DNA from: Synechococcus sp. MU1642
GTDB lineage: Bacteria > Cyanobacteriota > Cyanobacteriia > PCC-6307 > Cyanobiaceae
Direction: 5' to 3'
Length of the DNA stretch: 64,000 bases
Assembly: GCF_020514115.1 (NCBI RefSeq)
Contig: NZ_VTKZ01000001.1
Span: 186,001-250,000, forward strand
Shown here: in pieces, positions 23,245 to 32,540 of the stretch
How positions within the stretch are numbered: position 1 is the first letter of the stretch
Layout of the letters: each line of letters begins with the position of its first letter
Made by a program: the position numbers and the translations under genes
Notes under the pieces: generated by a model
What the model was told of the DNA's origin: nothing
Databases searched by the model: none
The model's input: the letters and a program-made list of their open reading frames with translations, nothing else

Positions 23245-26200
23245 CGGTTTACCGAAGCAACAGGGCTGAATTTCTGGCTCGCTTGCTCTCCCGTCAGTTG
23301 ATCGAGCAGCAGCCGGGGCCCCTGGAGATGGTGGAGGTGATGGTCAACACCTGGCCCACCAGCCGATGGTTGGGGGAACAGCTGGCCACGGTCAATGGCA
23401 TCAGTTCCCTGGTGCGGTTCCCCTTCCCGGGCAGTCGCCTGCGGCAGCTGGTGCGCCAGGTGCTGCATCTCCCCGCGCAGGAGGACGATCCATGGCGGGC
23501 GGGCCAGCTGGTTTGGGCTGTGCTCGAGCTGCTGCCGGAGCTGTTGGAGCAGCCCGTCGCCCAGCCGCTGCAGGTCTGGCTTACCCAGCGTGAAGGAACC
23601 GCCTCGGGGTTGACGCGGGACCGCTGGCAGCTGGCCCGCGCCATCGCCGATGCCATGGACGATTACGCCCTATACCGCCCCGATCAACTGGACCAGTGGA
23701 AACGGCCGCGGCCTGATGACGATTGGCAGCCCGTGCTCTGGCGACTGCTGGCCCAACGGCTGCCGCGGGCTCCCTTTGGTCTGCAGGTGCGTGAGGCCGT
23801 CGATCGTCTCCGGGGGGGAGACGTTGATCCGGCCCTGCTGCCAGATCGACTGCGGCTGTTCGGCATCAGTGCTCTTGCGCCGGTGCAGGTGGATCTGATT
23901 CAGGCTTTGTCCGGCCTGCTGGAGGTGGAGATCTACCTGCTCACCCCGTGTCCGGATCTGTGGCAGCGCTGTGGCAGTCGGCGTGCTTCGCTCGGAGATG
24001 ACTGGCTGGTCCCGCCCGATGGGGGCTGGTTGGCGGAGGCGCCGCGTTTGGAGGCTGTTCTTGGGCGGATGGGCGCCGAATTTCAGCAGTTGCTGGAGGG
24101 CTCCGGTGAAGCGCAGCTGGGGGAGCGACGTGAGGGTGATCTATTTGCAGGCTCACTGCAGATCGCCGCGGCGGAAGAGCGCCAGCCCACCCTGCTCGAT
24201 CAGCTTCAGCAGCAGCTGGTGGATGCAGAGAGCATCTCTGAGCTGAATCGTTCCTCAGACGATCAGTCGCTGCTGTTTCAGGCGGCACCGGGGCCTTGGA
24301 GGGAGGTGCAACTGGTTCGTGATCGCATCCTTCAGTGGCTGGCGGCTGATCCCGATCTCGCGCCACGCGATGTGCTGGTGATGACGCCGCAGATTGAGCG
24401 CTATGCACCGTTGCTCAGCTCCGTGTTCAACGACACGGCGGCCATCGGTGTTGATTTGCCCTGGCGTCTAACCGACCGCAGTCAGCAGAGCAGTCCCGGA
24501 TTGTCGATGGCGATGTTCACGCTGCTGGAGCTGGCTGCTACACGCTTCACCGCCACGGGGCTGGAACGTCTGCTGGCCAACCCGGCTCTGCAGGGCCAGC
24601 AGGGACTGACGGCTGAGGAGGCAGTGCTGATCACCCAAACGCTGCAAAGCAGTGGCTTTCGCTGGGGGTTGGATGCCATTGAGCGGGGCGGGGACGAGGT
24701 GCACAGCCTTCGTTGGTGTCTCGACCGTTGGCTGCTGGGGCTGGTGCTGCCGGTGGAGCCGGGCCTGGCTCCGGCAGGGGCGGCACCGTTCCAGCAGGAG
24801 CTGGACCCTGAACGTCTGGTGCGTTGGTGGACGCTGCTGGATCGTCTGGCCCGCACGCTTGATCGCCTGCGACAGCCACGGCCGTGCCATGGCTGGGTGA
24901 AGGTGCTGCAGTCTCTGTTGCACGAGCTGTTTGCTGGGGGCGGGGCCTGGGCCGATGAATCGCAGAGCTGGGCGGCGGCGCTGGAGGAGTGGCGGCTGCG
25001 GGCCCATGACTGCCCTCTGGATCTCGACGCTGCCGTGGCCTTGGAGGTGCTGCAGGAGGCCTTGTCGGTGGACAGCGGCCGCTTCGGGCACCGCAGTGGA
25101 GCACTCACCATCAGTGCCCTTGAGCCAATGCGGGCGATTCCCCACAAGGTGGTGGTCTTGATGGGCCTCGACAGCGCCGACTTCCCGCGCCCAAGCCGCC
25201 GTCCTGGCTTTCATCTGCTCGAGCAGCAACGGCGCCTGGGGGATCCCTGCAGCAGCGATCAGGACCGCTATGTGCTGCTGGAGGCCTTGATGTCGGCACG
25301 CCGTCATCTGCTGATCAGCTGGTGCGGGCGGCTTGAGCGCACCGGAGAGCCCCAACCATCTGCTGTGCCGGTGGAACAGTGGCTTGCCGTGCTGCAGGAG
25401 CAGTTGCAATGGGCCGGCGCTTCCACGGAGGGGTTGTTGATCACGCCGGCGGCCAACCCTCTCTCCCGTGAGAATTTCCGGCCTAAGGCGCCGCTTAGCT
25501 GTGATCGGCGCCAGCTGGAGGCCCGGCGCTGCCTGGATCGTGCTCCGGTATCGGCTCAGGACGCCCAGGGGCTGGCCTTGGCATCGCTCTGGCAGCAGGA
25601 CATGATCGATGACGAGGTCGAGGGACGTGATGGAGACGATCTAGCGCTGAGTCCTGAAGCGTTGCTGGCCTGGATGCAGCAGCCTCAGAAGGCCTGGTTG
25701 CAGGCGCGGGGGTTGCGGCCTGGGGAAGGCATTGAGGCGGTGGAGGATCTCGAGACGCTCGAGTTGGTGGGGCTGCAGCGCTATCTGCTGCTCAACCACG
25801 AGCTTGAGGAGCAATTCATTCTTGGAGCGGCACCTGATTGGAAGGCGTCGCTGGCGGGCCAGGGTGTGCTGCCGGCGGGGGCTGGTGCGGACCTTGAGCA
25901 GGAGGAACTGCAGCAGCGTTGGCAGGCCCTGCAACGGCAGCTGGCATCGCTCGGTCCCTGCAGGCGGGAGGTGCCTGTGCTCGCCGGTCTGCCGATGCCC
26001 CTGCTCTACGCCGGTGACACCCAAGTGGTAGTGCAGCCCGGCATGCTCACGGCCGCGGCGGTGATGCGCGGCTGGTTACAGCACCTGTTGCTGTGTGCCG
26101 AGGGATTGGCTCCTGGCGCCGGTTCAGCGGTGGTGGCGCGCAGCACCCGGGTGGCCGGCGCCGAGGTGCACTTGCGCTGGACGGCCTTGCCGACGGTTGA

Positions 26201-26483
26201 AGCCGAAGACCAGCTGCAGCAGCTGGTGCGGCTGGCGCAACAGGGGCTGGAGCGCTGCTGGCCGGTCCCCCCGAAGAGCGGCTGGCAGATGGTGGTCAAA
26301 GACCGGCGCAAACCGGGGACGGGGAAGCAGGACTTCCGCAAGACCTGGCAGGACGAAGGGGCAACCCCAGTGATGCAGCTCTGCTTCGGTACGGAGATCG
26401 CTGCAGAGCAACTGATGGATCAGGCCGGATTCCAGGAGGCGTGTCAGCTGCTGTACGGCCCACTTCTGGCGCAGCTGCGTTAA
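23238..26483 (+). CDS. recC: RecC, exodeoxyribonuclease V gamma chain, 1081 aa
   Basis: Subunit of RecBCD that splits strands and reads Chi. N-terminal helicase-like domain begins with LTVYRSNRAEFLARLLSRQL and PTSRWLGEQLATVNGISSLV; the nuclease-like inactive C-terminal part ends QLR. Typical RecC features such as ALEPMRAIPHKVVVLMGLDS and DFPRPSRRPGFHLLE are clear. Length fits. Start is TTG 23238, overlapping the phosphoesterase gene. It ends face to face with the small minus gene, stops overlapping. Confidence 0.93.
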   Translation: MLTVYRSNRAEFLARLLSRQLIEQQPGPLEMVEVMVNTWPTSRWLGEQLATVNGISSLVRFPFPGSRLRQLVRQVLHLPAQEDDPWRAGQLVWAVLELLPELLEQPVAQPLQVWLTQREGTASGLTRDRWQLARAIADAMDDYALYRPDQLDQWKRPRPDDDWQPVLWRLLAQRLPRAPFGLQVREAVDRLRGGDVDPALLPDRLRLFGISALAPVQVDLIQALSGLLEVEIYLLTPCPDLWQRCGSRRASLGDDWLVPPDGGWLAEAPRLEAVLGRMGAEFQQLLEGSGEAQLGERREGDLFAGSLQIAAAEERQPTLLDQLQQQLVDAESISELNRSSDDQSLLFQAAPGPWREVQLVRDRILQWLAADPDLAPRDVLVMTPQIERYAPLLSSVFNDTAAIGVDLPWRLTDRSQQSSPGLSMAMFTLLELAATRFTATGLERLLANPALQGQQGLTAEEAVLITQTLQSSGFRWGLDAIERGGDEVHSLRWCLDRWLLGLVLPVEPGLAPAGAAPFQQELDPERLVRWWTLLDRLARTLDRLRQPRPCHGWVKVLQSLLHELFAGGGAWADESQSWAAALEEWRLRAHDCPLDLDAAVALEVLQEALSVDSGRFGHRSGALTISALEPMRAIPHKVVVLMGLDSADFPRPSRRPGFHLLEQQRRLGDPCSSDQDRYVLLEALMSARRHLLISWCGRLERTGEPQPSAVPVEQWLAVLQEQLQWAGASTEGLLITPAANPLSRENFRPKAPLSCDRRQLEARRCLDRAPVSAQDAQGLALASLWQQDMIDDEVEGRDGDDLALSPEALLAWMQQPQKAWLQARGLRPGEGIEAVEDLETLELVGLQRYLLLNHELEEQFILGAAPDWKASLAGQGVLPAGAGADLEQEELQQRWQALQRQLASLGPCRREVPVLAGLPMPLLYAGDTQVVVQPGMLTAAAVMRGWLQHLLLCAEGLAPGAGSAVVARSTRVAGAEVHLRWTALPTVEAEDQLQQLVRLAQQGLERCWPVPPKSGWQMVVKDRRKPGTGKQDFRKTWQDEGATPVMQLCFGTEIAAEQLMDQAGFQEACQLLYGPLLAQLR

Positions 26484-26692
26484 TCGAACAGCTCGTCGAG
26501 CATTTCGCGCATGCGTTCGTTGGAAATCACCGCGGGTTCGCCTACCTGACGGCGAAAGAAGTAGGCCCGATGTTCTTGGTTGATGCTTTCAACTGCGGCA
26601 GCCTTGCGCACCAGCAGCTGGGCCAATTTTTGACGACGTTCGTGGGACACAACAGGCAGGTGGCTTCCAACAACGTGCTGGCCTGATGGCAC
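26480..26692 (-). CDS. Conserved hypothetical helical protein, 70 aa
   Basis: I take the GTG 26692 start (PSGQHVVGSHLPVVSHERRQ). Helical product with KLAQLLVRKAAAVESINQEH and RAYFFRRQVGEPAVISNERM, ending MLDELFD. The stop overlaps the recC stop (TTAA). A longer in-frame start at 26824 exists but runs through a terminator hairpin at 26752-26781, which could attenuate it. Confidence 0.65.
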   Translation of the reverse strand: MPSGQHVVGSHLPVVSHERRQKLAQLLVRKAAAVESINQEHRAYFFRRQVGEPAVISNERMREMLDELFD

Positions 26693-26751
26693 GGCAACAC
26701 CGCTAGCCCCTGTTCTCTCAAGGGTTGGGTTGCATCCGTTCACAAGCCCAT

Positions 26752-26781
26752 AAAAAAAGCGAGGGTTCTTCAGGTCCTCGC
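26752..26781 (-). terminator. Rho-independent terminator, minus strand
   Basis: GCGAGG / CCTCGC stem of 6 bp with an 11-base loop, followed on the minus strand by seven T. Nothing protein-coding on the minus strand lies upstream except 70 bases next to recB, so it ends a short RNA or acts as an attenuator of the small gene downstream. Confidence 0.7.
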
Positions 26782-26895
26782 TCAGGTCGTCTTCTGTTCT
26801 GGGGTGTGACTGCACCCAGACCATTCCGCAACTATTACTAGCTGCTTCATAGAAGTTAACACTGTTTCAAGGGCTTAGTTAACCAGACTCCATCT

Positions 26896-29800
26896 ATGGC
26901 CCAGCGCTTCGATGCCAACACTTATCCCCTCTCTCCTGGGGTCCGCCTGCTTGAGGCCAGCGCTGGCACCGGCAAAACCTTTGCCCTGGCGCATCTCTGC
27001 CTGCGGCTGATCACGGAGGACGACCACGCCCTTGAGGCCTTGTTGGTGGTGACCTTCACGGATGCAGCGGCCGAAGAGCTGCGCTCCCGCATTGGCCAGC
27101 GGCTGCAACAGGCGTTGCAGGGACTCGAACAGCTGGAGCAGGGTATTAAGGCTGTTGCCCCGGACCCCGTCCTGGCGGAGTGGCTGGCGGGTTCCGAGCC
27201 AGGGGAGGCGCGTCAGCGGTGGATTCGGCGCTTGCTGGTGGCCCTTGAGCAGTTGGACCGGGCCGACATCACCACCATCCACGGCTTTTGCCGCCGCAGT
27301 CTTCGCCGTCTGGCGCTCAGCAACGCTGCGGCGATGGAGCCTCAGCTGGATACCGACGCCACCGCGCTCCAATCCGAGGTGGTGCAGGACCTCTGGCAAC
27401 AGGAGCTGCATACCCTGCCACCGGATCAGTTCAAGGCGTTGCGTCAACGCGGCCTCTCGCCCCAGACCCTGCGCAGAGGGCTGGCGCAACTCGATGGCGA
27501 ACAGCAGCCGCGGTTCCGGGCCGGTGATAGAGCGATCGATCTGGACCAGTCCCTCGCCCCACAGCTGGAGCACTGGCTGGCGCAGCTCTGGGACGACTTC
27601 ATGCCGCTTTGGCAGCGGGATCATGTCGCCCTGGATGCCGGGTTCCGTCAGGCAGCCGAGCAGTGGAAAGCCCAGGGCTGTGCACCCACCACCCCTTACT
27701 CAGCCAAGCCCAAAAGCGATCGTTGCGCGCAGATCAACCAGTGGCTGAATGGGCAGACCGCAGTGCCTTCGCTGCTGGAGATTGCCACCCATGAGAAGCC
27801 GCTGAAGGAGTACTTCCACCCCGGCAGTTGGTGCAAGGTCGCCCGCAAGTGCGGTGAGACCGACCCCAGCCTGGTGATGCCGGCTTTGCAGGCCGCTGTT
27901 GCGGCGCTCTGGGATGCACCGATCGAGCGCACTTGGCAGTACCTGCTGGAACGGGGCTTGCGGGAGCTGGACCGCCGCCGTCGCCGCCGCGGTGTGATCA
28001 CCTTTGGCGGCTTGTTGGCCGCCATGGACCCCGGCGATGGCGCTGTTGAGTGGCTTGCCCCCCTGCAACAGCGCTACAGGGCTGTGATGGTGGATGAGTT
28101 TCAGGACACAGACCCCGTGCAGTGGCGCCTGTTGCAGCGCGCCTTTGGTGGTGGTGAACGCCACCTGCTGCTGATGGTCGGGGATCCCAAGCAGGCGATC
28201 TACCGCTTCCGTGGTGGTGATCTGGCCACTTACATGGCAGCGCGGGATCAGGTGGAGCGGATCGATCACCTGCTTGAAAACTTCCGCACAACGGCACCGT
28301 TGATGGAAGGGTTGAACCGCTTGATGGCTCCCGGTCTCCCCCGATCCGAACTGACGGTGCCCGCGGTGCAGCCCCGCAGCTCCGCCACCCCACCCCAGGA
28401 CGCCCCGGCATTGCAACTGCTGATGCTGTCCACCGAGGCGACCTCCAGCCGAAGTGCCCTTGAGGAAGAGTTGCCCCAGCGGCTCGCCGAGATGGTGCTG
28501 GAGCAACTGCAGCAACGGGAGGATCTCACCCCAGCAGATCTCTGTGTGCTGGTGAGTCGCCATCAACAGGCGGAAGACCTGCGCCGAGCCCTGGGGGTCT
28601 GCGGGCTCCCCACCCGCCTAGTAACCCAGGGGGATGTGCTCGACAGTGAAGCCGCGTTGCTGTTGCAGTGGTTCCTGGATGCCCTGGCGGAACCGGGTGA
28701 TGACGCTCGCCTGCGTTTGCTGGCCTGCTCGGGACTGATGAACATCGCGCCTGATGCCCTGGAGCCGGCCATGCTGGATAAGTTGGCTCTGCAGCTGCGC
28801 GGTTTGGCTGATGTGATGCCGCGGCTGGGACTGCTCGGGGCCCTGGCCGATCTGCTGAAGGGTGAACAGATGGCGGGGCTGTCGGAACGGGGTCGGATGC
28901 TGGGGGATCTGCAGCAGGCGGCGCGGCTAGTGCAGGAGGTGATGCACCGCCAGGGATTTGATGTGGCCACTGCGGCTGATTGGTTGCGGCGGGAGCGGTT
29001 GCACCCCAGCCAGCCGGTGCCAGAGGCCCGCCAGCCCCACAGCGATCAGGCCGATAGTGCCATCGCCGTGGTCACCGTTCACCGCAGCAAGGGTCTGGAA
29101 TATCCGGTGGTGATCTGTCCCTATCTCTGGCAGTCCCCCCCAGCGGTGTCCGGTCCGCTCTGGCGTGACCCCCGCTCCGGGGAGTGCCTGGTGCTGGTGG
29201 ATGTTCACTGGGGGGAGGGCTGGCAGGCGGCGCAACAGGCGCAGCAGGAGGCTGCGGCCGAGGCCGAGCGGCTGGCCTATGTCGCGGTGACCCGAGCCCA
29301 ATCCCAGTTGATCCTGATTTGGGCCAGGGCCAACGGCCAGGAGGATTCACCCTTGCCTGCCTGGTTGTTTGGTGCTGAGGCCGCTGGGGCTGCGATCGAC
29401 AGCCTCACCGATGAGCGGCTGAGCGATGCCCTGGCATCGCGAAAGGTTCCGATAAGCATCGATGGCCTGGTGGAGAGCCTGCCCAGCGGCAAGCGTTGGC
29501 GGCCTCCGCTGGTGGTGGAGCCATTGGCCCTTGGTTCGGTTCCCAAGCGCATCGACCGGAGTTGGGGCCGGGCCAGCTACTCGGCCTGGATTGCCTCATC
29601 CGACCACGTTCATCTCCATGAGCAAGGTCGCGATCGCGATCCCGGCGCCGAGGAATCGATCTTGGCCGGGGCAGAACCGGCATGGTCTGAGACGGGGCCG
29701 CTGGCGGCCTTCCCACGCGGGGCCGGGCCCGGGGACTGTCTGCACCGGATTCTTGAACAGTTCCCCTTCTCTGCGGCTGAGGCCTCTGAGCCCCTCCAAC

Positions 29801-30504
29801 GGCTCGATCTGATCACCGCAGAGTTGCGGCGGGCTGGGCTTGATCCCGATCTTCAGAAAGATGTGTTGATCGGTTTGGAGCAGGTGTTGCAGACGCCCCT
29901 GGGGGGACCGCTGGGTGCTTTGTCGCTGGATCGGCTGGGGCCGCACCAGCGCCTGTCTGAACTCAGTTTTGATCTGGCGGTTCAGCACGTACGCACGGCT
30001 GATCTGGTGGCTGCCTTCGGCTGTGATGCCCAGGCTCGTTTTGGCCGCTCCTACATCCCGGCGCTGGCGTCGCTCTCGATCAACAGCCGCGGTTTTCTCA
30101 CCGGTTCAATCGATCTGGTGTTCCAGGACCCCCAGCAGAAGCGCTGGTGGGTTCTCGACTGGAAGAGCAATTGGATCGGTGAACGACGCACCGGTGCTGA
30201 GCCGGGACTGTGCGGTCCTCATCACTACTCCCAGGAGGCGATGGAGGAGCAGATGCTGCACCACCATTACCCCCTGCAGGCCCACCTCTACCTGGTGGCT
30301 TTGCATCGCCATCTGCGTTGGCGGATGCCGGATTACAACCCGGAGCAGCATCTGGGGGGCTACGTCTACTGCTTCCTGCGGGGGATGCCCGGATCGGTGG
30401 CTTCTTCTTCAGAGGATGCTGTCGGACCTGGGCGCATCGTCGAACCCGTGCCGCTCAATCGCATCGCAGCGCTGGATCGAGCCCTGGGGGAGGTGCCGGC
30501 GTGA
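26896..30504 (+). CDS. recB: RecB, exodeoxyribonuclease V beta chain, 1202 aa
   Basis: 3'-5' helicase and nuclease of RecBCD. Walker A EASAGTGKTFALAHL at residue 18, motif II VDEFQDTDPVQWRLL, DPKQAIYRFRGGDL, and C-terminal nuclease residues in VFQDPQQKRWWVLDWKSNW. Length fits. Ends with a 4-nt overlap to recD (GTGA), so recB-recD are coupled; recC is 400 nt upstream behind an opposing gene. Confidence 0.95.
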   Translation: MAQRFDANTYPLSPGVRLLEASAGTGKTFALAHLCLRLITEDDHALEALLVVTFTDAAAEELRSRIGQRLQQALQGLEQLEQGIKAVAPDPVLAEWLAGSEPGEARQRWIRRLLVALEQLDRADITTIHGFCRRSLRRLALSNAAAMEPQLDTDATALQSEVVQDLWQQELHTLPPDQFKALRQRGLSPQTLRRGLAQLDGEQQPRFRAGDRAIDLDQSLAPQLEHWLAQLWDDFMPLWQRDHVALDAGFRQAAEQWKAQGCAPTTPYSAKPKSDRCAQINQWLNGQTAVPSLLEIATHEKPLKEYFHPGSWCKVARKCGETDPSLVMPALQAAVAALWDAPIERTWQYLLERGLRELDRRRRRRGVITFGGLLAAMDPGDGAVEWLAPLQQRYRAVMVDEFQDTDPVQWRLLQRAFGGGERHLLLMVGDPKQAIYRFRGGDLATYMAARDQVERIDHLLENFRTTAPLMEGLNRLMAPGLPRSELTVPAVQPRSSATPPQDAPALQLLMLSTEATSSRSALEEELPQRLAEMVLEQLQQREDLTPADLCVLVSRHQQAEDLRRALGVCGLPTRLVTQGDVLDSEAALLLQWFLDALAEPGDDARLRLLACSGLMNIAPDALEPAMLDKLALQLRGLADVMPRLGLLGALADLLKGEQMAGLSERGRMLGDLQQAARLVQEVMHRQGFDVATAADWLRRERLHPSQPVPEARQPHSDQADSAIAVVTVHRSKGLEYPVVICPYLWQSPPAVSGPLWRDPRSGECLVLVDVHWGEGWQAAQQAQQEAAAEAERLAYVAVTRAQSQLILIWARANGQEDSPLPAWLFGAEAAGAAIDSLTDERLSDALASRKVPISIDGLVESLPSGKRWRPPLVVEPLALGSVPKRIDRSWGRASYSAWIASSDHVHLHEQGRDRDPGAEESILAGAEPAWSETGPLAAFPRGAGPGDCLHRILEQFPFSAAEASEPLQRLDLITAELRRAGLDPDLQKDVLIGLEQVLQTPLGGPLGALSLDRLGPHQRLSELSFDLAVQHVRTADLVAAFGCDAQARFGRSYIPALASLSINSRGFLTGSIDLVFQDPQQKRWWVLDWKSNWIGERRTGAEPGLCGPHHYSQEAMEEQMLHHHYPLQAHLYLVALHRHLRWRMPDYNPEQHLGGYVYCFLRGMPGSVASSSEDAVGPGRIVEPVPLNRIAALDRALGEVPA

Positions 30505-32081
30505 CGGAGCTGCTGCCCCCGGGAACCAGCACTTGGCCCTCCAGCTTCGCGGCCGGCCTCCATGCCGCCCTGCAGCGACGGATTCCGCCCCAGGCGGATG
30601 GCCCCGCATTGGAGAAGCTCAGCCGGGACATGGTGCTGGCCTTGGAGCAGGGGGAGTTGACGGTGAAGCTGACGCCGGAACGGCTTGCCGTTGCCCAAGC
30701 CAGTGGCTGGCTGGAGGGGGAGGCTTCCCCCCTGCTGCTTCAGGGTGATCGGCTGGGCTGGCGCCGCTGGTTGCAGGCCATGGAGCAGGTGGTGGCCGAG
30801 CTGGTGAAGCGGGCCCACGCCCCTGTTCCAAAGCCCGACAAGGCTGCCGATCTCGAGCTGTCGGATCGTCTCAACCCTGAACAGTGCGCCGCCGTGCGTG
30901 CCCTGGATCAGGCCTCTGTTGTTCTGCTCAGCGGTGGTCCGGGCACGGGCAAAACCAGCACGGTGGTGGAGATTCTGGCCCGGGCGGAAGCCCGCCATCC
31001 CGGCCTGCGCATCGGTTTGGCGGCCCCCACGGGCAAGGCGGCCAGGCGCCTGGGGGATGCGGTGCTGTCGCAGCGGGCTCCATTGCCCTGCAGCACCCTT
31101 CATCGCTGGTTGGAGGCCGGCAGCCGTGGCTTCGGTAGGCACCGCCAGCGTCCCTTGGAGCTGGATCTGCTGGTGATTGACGAGATGTCGATGCTGGATC
31201 TGGCCCTGACCCAGGCTTTACTGGAGGCGTTGCCCAGCGGTTGTCGGCTGCTGTTGGTGGGTGATCCAGCCCAGCTGCCGCCGGTGGGAAGCGGAGCGGT
31301 CTGGCATCGGCTTCAGCAGCCTGACGTGCGCGGCCGTTTCGGTGCCGGCGCCGTACATCTCGAACACACCTACCGCAACCGCGGAGCCCTGGCGCAGGTG
31401 GCGCAACAGCTGCGCCAGGGGGATCTGAAGACCTTTGCAGCGGATTTGGCTGCTTTGCCCGAGCAGGCCAACCTTCAGGTGCACCCCAGTCCCCTGAGTC
31501 GTTTTCCGGCCTTGGTGCGGCAGCGCTGGATCCAGCGCCTTCAGCAGCTGCAGGCGCTGACGGTTGATCTCAACTGCTGTAAAGAGCAGGAGCTGATGGC
31601 GGAGTCCCGGCCCTTGTTCGCGCTGCTCGAGCAGGACCTTTTGCTCTGTCCACGCCGCCGGGGGCCGTGGAGTCTTGATGATGTGCACCGCACGCTGCTG
31701 GGGGCCAACGCAGCCGGCAAGGTCGAGCGTTGGCCGATCGGCTTGCCGGTGATCTGCGGCAGCAATCAACCGGAACTCGGCTTGGCCAATGGCGACCTCG
31801 GGGTGGTGATCGGGGCAGGCTCTGAACGACGCCTGTTGTTCCAGGTTGTGGATCCGGAAGGCCAGCTGCAGGTGCGCCGTTTGCATTCAGCTCGTTTGCG
31901 GCGTCTGGAGCCGGCGGTTGCGCTCACCATCCATCGGGCCCAGGGCAGTGAGGCGGATCGGGTGATCCTGCTCTGGTCAGATCCCCTCGAAGATGGCCCG
32001 GCTGCTGAACATCAACGCCGTTTGCTTTACACAGCGATCACGCGAGCACGTGCCAGCCTTGACCTGGTGACGCTGATCTGA
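30501..32081 (+). CDS. recD: RecD, exodeoxyribonuclease V alpha chain, 526 aa
   Basis: 5'-3' helicase of RecBCD. GTG 30501 overlaps the recB stop; the longer upstream frame is a shadow. Walker A LLSGGPGTGKTSTVVEILAR at about residue 147, then GLAAPTGKAARRL, VIDEMSMLDLAL, LVGDPAQLPPVGSGAV, HRAQGSEADRVIL and ARASLDL near the end. Slightly shorter N-terminus than E. coli RecD, usual for cyanobacteria. Confidence 0.93.
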   Translation: MTELLPPGTSTWPSSFAAGLHAALQRRIPPQADGPALEKLSRDMVLALEQGELTVKLTPERLAVAQASGWLEGEASPLLLQGDRLGWRRWLQAMEQVVAELVKRAHAPVPKPDKAADLELSDRLNPEQCAAVRALDQASVVLLSGGPGTGKTSTVVEILARAEARHPGLRIGLAAPTGKAARRLGDAVLSQRAPLPCSTLHRWLEAGSRGFGRHRQRPLELDLLVIDEMSMLDLALTQALLEALPSGCRLLLVGDPAQLPPVGSGAVWHRLQQPDVRGRFGAGAVHLEHTYRNRGALAQVAQQLRQGDLKTFAADLAALPEQANLQVHPSPLSRFPALVRQRWIQRLQQLQALTVDLNCCKEQELMAESRPLFALLEQDLLLCPRRRGPWSLDDVHRTLLGANAAGKVERWPIGLPVICGSNQPELGLANGDLGVVIGAGSERRLLFQVVDPEGQLQVRRLHSARLRRLEPAVALTIHRAQGSEADRVILLWSDPLEDGPAAEHQRRLLYTAITRARASLDLVTLI

Positions 32082-32094
32082 CGCGGGTGAACTG

Positions 32095-32436
32095 ATGCGG
32101 GTTGAGCGTCCCTGGGGCTGGTACGAAACGTTGACCCAGGGGGACAACTATTTGGTGAAACGTCTGTTGGTTTGTGCCGGGCAGCAGTTGTCCCTGCAGC
32201 GGCATCGTCATCGCAGCGAAAGTTGGACCGTGGTGTCAGGTTTGGGGGCTCTGCTCTGCGGTGAGACATGGCATGCCGCAAGCCAGGGCGTCATGCTCTC
32301 CATCCCCTGCGGCGCTGTGCATCGCGCCCGTGCAGACGACTCAGATCTGTTGATTCTCGAAGTTCAGCACGGTGTTGATCTGCGGGAAGACGACATCGAA
32401 CGTCTGCAGGATGATTACGGCCGGGTGATAAATTGA
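32095..32436 (+). CDS. Mannose-6-phosphate isomerase-type cupin, 113 aa
   Basis: Resembles the C-terminal cupin domain of ManC-type bifunctional enzymes: RPWGWYETL at the start, LSLQRHRHRSESWTVVSG with the metal His cluster, and ILEVQHGVDLREDDIERLQD. Metal ligands His and Glu are in place. Acting alone at 113 residues it may be a stand-alone isomerase of mannose/GDP-mannose metabolism; substrate inferred. It begins 13 nt after recD. Confidence 0.82.
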   Translation: MRVERPWGWYETLTQGDNYLVKRLLVCAGQQLSLQRHRHRSESWTVVSGLGALLCGETWHAASQGVMLSIPCGAVHRARADDSDLLILEVQHGVDLREDDIERLQDDYGRVIN

Positions 32437-32540
32437 AATCCAACCTTTGAAGCGTAGGCAACACAACCAGAGCGCAACTCTTTAGTTGCAGGGAGGTTGT
32501 GAGCCTGATTTCAGAGATCAATCAGGCGAAGCCACCTTCC

